From positions 2,356,001-2,420,000 of the forward strand of contig OZ257149.1 in assembly GCA_965279085.1 (NCBI GenBank): 64,000 nt of DNA. The letters run 5' to 3'. A program made the translations under genes and the position numbers. Below the pieces are notes generated by a model. That model was not told the DNA's origin. It did no database searches and saw only the letters and a list, made by a program, of their open reading frames with translations. Positions 60,371-64,000 of the stretch are shown piece by piece (the stretch's first letter is position 1; the number at the start of each line of letters is the position of its first letter). The DNA comes from UBA7672 sp965279085 (lineage in GTDB: Bacteria; Pseudomonadota; Alphaproteobacteria; Caulobacterales; Hyphomonadaceae).

Positions 60371-62362
60371 TCACCCGACACTGCGCCCGATACCGCGGGA
60401 CAGGGTCCACGACAGTCCTTGCCCGCGGATGGCCCCCTCGACTTCCCGACCCGCAAATCTCTCGAGTGCCGGCCGCCACGGCACAAGATTGGCCTGTCGT
60501 TCGCCAACAATCAGCGCCATGCGTCCTTGCGTGAGATCAATCCTGCGCGCGTAGACGCCAGACACGCGATGAGCGTCGTAGGTCAGCACCGGCATTCCAA
60601 GCTCACCGGACAGAACTCTGGCCTGATTGGTCAATTCGAGCTGGGCCAGCCGCTGGATCGTCTGCCTTGAGGGCGCTGCCTCATGCGGCGCCATCCACCC
60701 CTGCTCGATTAGGAAGAGACGCCGCTGTTGAAGCGCCTGCTCGAACTCACGCGCGAACTTGGCCTCGCCAGAGGAACTCTCCGCATCGCCGACCAGAACG
60801 CGGTCCAGATGGGTCAGCGCTCTCGCTTCGACTTGCTCGCTCAGGGACCAGTAGCTCGCGACCTGGACTGAGAATGGCGCTCTGCGAGCGACTCGCTCCT
60901 CGAAGGCCATGGCCGTGATGAGGTGGTCACGGCCGACAATGAAGTCACCATTCCCCGCCCGCTGAACCAGCCCCGCGCGCCGCATGACCTCAAGGCGGCG
61001 AACGTTGGCGGCGATCAAGCGCCGGTCGATGTTCGGCTCCAGCTCCGAGTGGATGCTTGGCGAGTAGATCCCGCCCCCGCTGCTGGCGATCCGCGCGACA
61101 GCCTCATCCGAGGGACGAATGGTGGGAACGTTAGGCTCGAAGCTGACAATCGCGCCCGGCTCTGCGCCGGCGAGGATCGCGAGATCCTGCGGGCGTTCAA
61201 AGCGCGCATAGCGCAGTTCTCCCGCCCCGGTCTCGACGACGGCAAGGAACTGGTCGCCGATTTCGTCGACGCGGCCGAGGTGAACAAGTTCTCCAATGAC
61301 GGGAGCATCGCGATCAGCTTCGAGGATGACGCGCGGCTCCCTTCCCGGCTGCGCGAACGCGACCGTCCGGACCACGTCTTCGTGCGCCGCCATGGCCCTG
61401 AGGCGTGCGGCCAGTCCGTCTTCAATCCGCCAGCCAGCTGCGCCGCGTTCGGCCAGACCCCATCCCTCAAGTCGTTCCAGACGGGCGATGAGATCCGGCC
61501 GCGACGGCATCAGGAAGCCAGCGCGGGCGGTGGCCGCGAGTTCACGGTCGAGTGGCGTCATCGCCATCCGGCCGATGTCTGCGAACCGCTCCCGGACCAG
61601 GTCGACGTCTAGCCTCGGCCCCAGCGCCCGGGTGACGATCTCCTGCGCCTGTTCCCGGATGCCCGAAGAGACCAGTCGCGACGGAATGAACAGCTCCTGG
61701 CCGTCCGGCCGCCGTCCCCGGATCAGGACGTGGGTGTGCGGGTTGTCGGTGTCGTGATGGTCGACGGCCAGCCATTCGAGGCGGGTTCCTAGCTTGGCTT
61801 CGAGGCCGGCCATAACCTCTCGGATGAAGGGCCGGAGATCGCCAAGGGCCGCGCCGTCCTCGGCGCTGACGATCATCCGGAAGTGCCGCGGGTCGTCCGA
61901 CCAGCCCGCAGTGATCGCCTTTGCCTCCACCGTGTCAGTCGCGCGGTCGTAGAATACGAAGCGGGCTGATCCCCCAGCTTCCTCGCGCGTCAGATAGCCC
62001 ACCGACCGTGTGGGATCGTCGGGCTTTTGATCAGCAGTGACCTCGGGCGGGCGTCCGCGCTGCGCGCCTTCGCGGGAGAGGTAAGCGACATGCGCCCGTA
62101 GCGGGGCCGCCCGCCCGCCGCCATTGGCGGCGTAGCGCACCTTCACGACCACGCGCCGGGTCGCAGCTGATGACGGGCGTGTGCGGCCGCCAGATCCCTT
62201 GGCGAAGTGCGCACGCACGCTCGGCTGCCGCGGCGCCGGGCCCGAAGAGCGAGGCGTGCGCATCGCCTGCCGCACAGCGGCGCGCACGCCCTTCAGCTTT
62301 GGCGCCCGGTCAGGGGGCGGCTTGCCAATCCTCGGTTCGAACTCGTTCTCACGGATCGTCAT
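60371..62362 (-). CDS. VirD2-type relaxase with DUF3363 domain
   Basis: From ATG 62362 the product has 663 residues (in-frame starts upstream up to 62416 are possible). After a basic N-terminus come AHVAYLSREG, then the histidine cluster DHHDTDNPHTHVLIRG (His202, 203, 209, 211) of HUH relaxases. The DUF3363 region follows (LERLEGWGLAERGAAGWRI and on). Such enzymes nick at oriT and lead the strand in conjugal transfer. It marks the island as mobilisable. No VirB/TraG genes are in the window. Confidence 0.87.
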   Translation of the reverse strand: MTIRENEFEPRIGKPPPDRAPKLKGVRAAVRQAMRTPRSSGPAPRQPSVRAHFAKGSGGRTRPSSAATRRVVVKVRYAANGGGRAAPLRAHVAYLSREGAQRGRPPEVTADQKPDDPTRSVGYLTREEAGGSARFVFYDRATDTVEAKAITAGWSDDPRHFRMIVSAEDGAALGDLRPFIREVMAGLEAKLGTRLEWLAVDHHDTDNPHTHVLIRGRRPDGQELFIPSRLVSSGIREQAQEIVTRALGPRLDVDLVRERFADIGRMAMTPLDRELAATARAGFLMPSRPDLIARLERLEGWGLAERGAAGWRIEDGLAARLRAMAAHEDVVRTVAFAQPGREPRVILEADRDAPVIGELVHLGRVDEIGDQFLAVVETGAGELRYARFERPQDLAILAGAEPGAIVSFEPNVPTIRPSDEAVARIASSGGGIYSPSIHSELEPNIDRRLIAANVRRLEVMRRAGLVQRAGNGDFIVGRDHLITAMAFEERVARRAPFSVQVASYWSLSEQVEARALTHLDRVLVGDAESSSGEAKFAREFEQALQQRRLFLIEQGWMAPHEAAPSRQTIQRLAQLELTNQARVLSGELGMPVLTYDAHRVSGVYARRIDLTQGRMALIVGERQANLVPWRPALERFAGREVEGAIRGQGLSWTLSRGIGRSVG

Positions 62363-62558
62363 GATGACGGTGATGATCATCATCGCGTCCGCATTTTCCA
62401 CCGCTTGCACCCGCACAACGAAACGCGGCGCATGTACCGCAAGCGTGGCGCTAATCCACGGTGCAAAGATCTATGTGCAGACAGGGCCCTAAGGCCCGCA
62501 GCACGGCACGTGCTTTATCTTGCAATCCACCGCACCCTTCCCGCCCGCAACCTGCCGC

Positions 62559-63581
62559 TCACCTCGCTGCGTTGGCTGCGCGCTCGATCTCACCGCAGCG
62601 CGCCATGAGCCTGGCGAAGGCGAGCGCGTCCACCGGCACCAGGCCATCGGCCTGCATCGCCGCGTAGTCCGCCTCGAGCTCTGCGAGATGCGGACCTACC
62701 GGCACGAGCTGCAGCCCGCCTCCAACGGCGGCGTGGTAATCGATCCACGCACCCGCCGTGTCGCGCTCGCGGAAGAACGCGCTCTTGTGCGTCGCGACCT
62801 GCGCAGCAAGGTCGGCATCGGCAATCGCGGCGGCTGCGACGCCGTTGGCGTCGAGCCGCTCCAGATCGTACCAGTGGCGCGCCTTGTGGTTGCCGACGGG
62901 ATCGCCGCTCCGGCAGAAGACATGCACCGCCGTCGCCTTCTCCCAGAAGGTTCGCTCGGCTTTCATGACCTTCGGACGCGCGGTTGGAAGGTCGATGTCC
63001 AGACCTGCCGCCGCGCTGTCGCAGGCGATGTCAAGGAAGGCGGCAGGCTCTCCCGTAGCGCGAGCGCCAAATTCCAGAAGCACGGCGGATTTGACCTGCC
63101 CGTGGTCCTGGTCGGCGTAACGGATGCTGAGATTGCAGCCGTCGATTTCGACGGCCGCCTGAGCGCCGTCCCTCTGCAACCGACCCAGAATGATGGGCGC
63201 GATTGTGCCCCTGACCCATGCCGGGAGACGCTCGTTTCGAATGGCCTCGCTGACGCGCCGGATCTGGCTGCGCGTGTCTGGGATATCCAGCACCTCGCCC
63301 CTTGCCCCTCCCGGCAGCAGGTCCCCAGCCAGCTCCCGAATGTCGTAGGTCAGGTCGACGTCTTCCGAGAACCGCTCGATCAGCCGGTGAGCCTTGGACA
63401 GGGAGGTGCCGCCCTTGAAGACGAGGTGGGCGCCGACAGGGTCCTCGAAGAGGGCCCGCAGCGCCCACACCACCCAGACGTCTTTCTCCAGCAGGATGGC
63501 GTTCCGGCCGACGCGTGCGACGGCGGCCTGGAAGAAGTCCGCCCTATCCCGCGCGCTGAGACTGAAGATGCTGTCCGGCAT
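62559..63581 (-). CDS. AbiEii/AbiGii-type nucleotidyltransferase toxin
   Basis: A 340-residue protein with the nucleotidyltransferase core LVFKGGTSLSKAHRLIERFSEDVDLTYD (GGTSL about 57-61, Asp74 and Asp76). These are the catalytic features of AbiEii toxins, which in type IV/II-like AbiE systems block growth during phage infection. It overlaps the upstream antitoxin-like gene by 38 bases, a usual AbiE arrangement. Confidence 0.88.
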   Translation of the reverse strand: MPDSIFSLSARDRADFFQAAVARVGRNAILLEKDVWVVWALRALFEDPVGAHLVFKGGTSLSKAHRLIERFSEDVDLTYDIRELAGDLLPGGARGEVLDIPDTRSQIRRVSEAIRNERLPAWVRGTIAPIILGRLQRDGAQAAVEIDGCNLSIRYADQDHGQVKSAVLLEFGARATGEPAAFLDIACDSAAAGLDIDLPTARPKVMKAERTFWEKATAVHVFCRSGDPVGNHKARHWYDLERLDANGVAAAAIADADLAAQVATHKSAFFRERDTAGAWIDYHAAVGGGLQLVPVGPHLAELEADYAAMQADGLVPVDALAFARLMARCGEIERAANAAR

Positions 63582-64000
63582 AGGCTGCTTCGCTTACCGC
63601 CGCTGCCATCCAGGTCGGCATGCCCGCAGCGCGTCGCGCAAGGGTCCGCCGCTCGGCTGGCTTGAGCGTGAGAAGCATGGCTCTGGCCTGTTCAACACCA
63701 TCCGGTCCCAACCATTCGATCGCCCGCAGCAGTCTCTCATGACGCGAATTCTCGGCCAATGGCTGAGCGTGGCGTAGCTCGATTGTCTCGCCCGACACCT
63801 TAAGCGTGCGAGTCCGTCCGCTTGTCACGTAGGTCCGGCGCAACGGCACCTGCGTCGTCAGGCCGAAGGCATTGGCGACAGCAGCGCCTGCAGGCGCGAT
63901 CTGCTCGCCCTTCTGACGCGCAATGGCTTCCATCGCCTCCCCTGCGCTCGGCGGCAGGAGACCGAAGCGGCTTTCCACGGGAACGGCGTAGAAGCCGCGC
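63544..64000 (-). CDS. AbiEi-family antitoxin (DUF6088 type), 5' end outside window
   Basis: The frame is open to base 64000 and reads RGFYAVPVESRFGLLPPSAGE, then ANAFGLTTQVPLRRTYVTSGR and RTLKVSGETIELRHAQP. This is the body of the AbiEi/DUF6088 antitoxin family; the N-terminal winged helix should lie beyond the window. It overlaps the toxin start by 38 bases. It would normally bind its own promoter and neutralise the toxin. Confidence 0.82.
   Translation of the reverse strand, partial: RGFYAVPVESRFGLLPPSAGEAMEAIARQKGEQIAPAGAAVANAFGLTTQVPLRRTYVTSGRTRTLKVSGETIELRHAQPLAENSRHERLLRAIEWLGPDGVEQARAMLLTLKPAERRTLARRAAGMPTWMAAAVSEAAYAGQHLQSQRAG

Noticed and set aside
1..64000. CRISPR arrays, rRNA genes, intact insertion sequences or riboswitches
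   Set aside because: I saw no regularly spaced repeats, no rRNA sequence, no transposase gene and no recognisable riboswitch; a covariance-model search would be the decisive test.

Overview
The window is GC-rich chromosomal DNA, almost certainly from an alphaproteobacterium of the Caulobacterales/Hyphomonadaceae type. The evidence is gene content: a CpdR single-domain response regulator beside N-formylglutamate amidohydrolase, a TacA-like sigma-54 activator, COQ9 divergent from rpsU, a Mic60/mitofilin-like gene after hemC-hemD, and many secreted redoxin, PQQ and heme proteins. This placement is inferred from gene families; no 16S is present.

Layout. 1-2.7 kb: end of a metal/siderophore-type ABC ATPase, then a large secreted redoxin/cytochrome c/copper-oxygenase-like/EF-hand protein. 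2.7-18.1 kb: a surface-polysaccharide locus. It holds a GT2 and two GT4 glycosyltransferases, a nucleotide-sugar dehydrogenase, two epimerases, a Wzm/Wzt-type exporter, a polysaccharide pyruvyl transferase, a heptose guanylyltransferase-phosphatase fusion, a CBS-aminotransferase fusion and a heptose-kinase-like GHMP kinase. Together these suggest a capsule or O-antigen-like glycan containing a GDP-heptose-derived, possibly aminated sugar, possibly pyruvylated. 18.3-18.8 kb: an epimerase remnant next to tRNA-Val. 18.9-28.2 kb: housekeeping genes (cpdR, N-formylglutamate amidohydrolase, XRE regulator, HisN-like phosphatase, rpsP, chorismate mutase, ffh, transglutaminase, racemase).

27.7-29.7 kb: a compact ArsR-controlled module with two DUF899 thioredoxin-like proteins on opposite strands and a well-formed operator between them. 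29.8-43.7 kb: VWA protein, diguanylate cyclase, purEK, a roughly 870-base stretch without a supported gene, COQ9/rpsU, a methyltransferase-like protein, the TacA-like regulator, an RNA methyltransferase, an epoxide-hydrolase-like lipoprotein and a quinone oxidoreductase. 43.8-58.1 kb: a PQQ alcohol dehydrogenase with fused cytochrome c, divergent from a zinc-finger/HTH protein; hybrid histidine kinase; pyrF with a trypsin-like protease; several lipoproteins, including an apparent MliC-chagasin double inhibitor; tsaD divergent from hemC-hemD-mic60; and an exported SAM methyltransferase.

58.2-64.0 kb: tRNA-Thr followed by what looks like one end of a mobile genomic island: AlpA-like HTH gene, a metal module (MerT/MerF-like membrane protein, MerR regulator, YnfA), a DUF3363/VirD2-type relaxase and an AbiE toxin-antitoxin pair cut by the window end. 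No integrase and no second attachment site are visible. I saw no CRISPR array, rRNA, intact insertion sequence or recognisable riboswitch. No single wholly new system is proven. The best candidates for novelty are the ArsR/DUF899 module, the MliC-chagasin fusion, the heptose/CBS-aminotransferase pathway, the zinc-finger/HTH regulator and the AUA start of rpsU.
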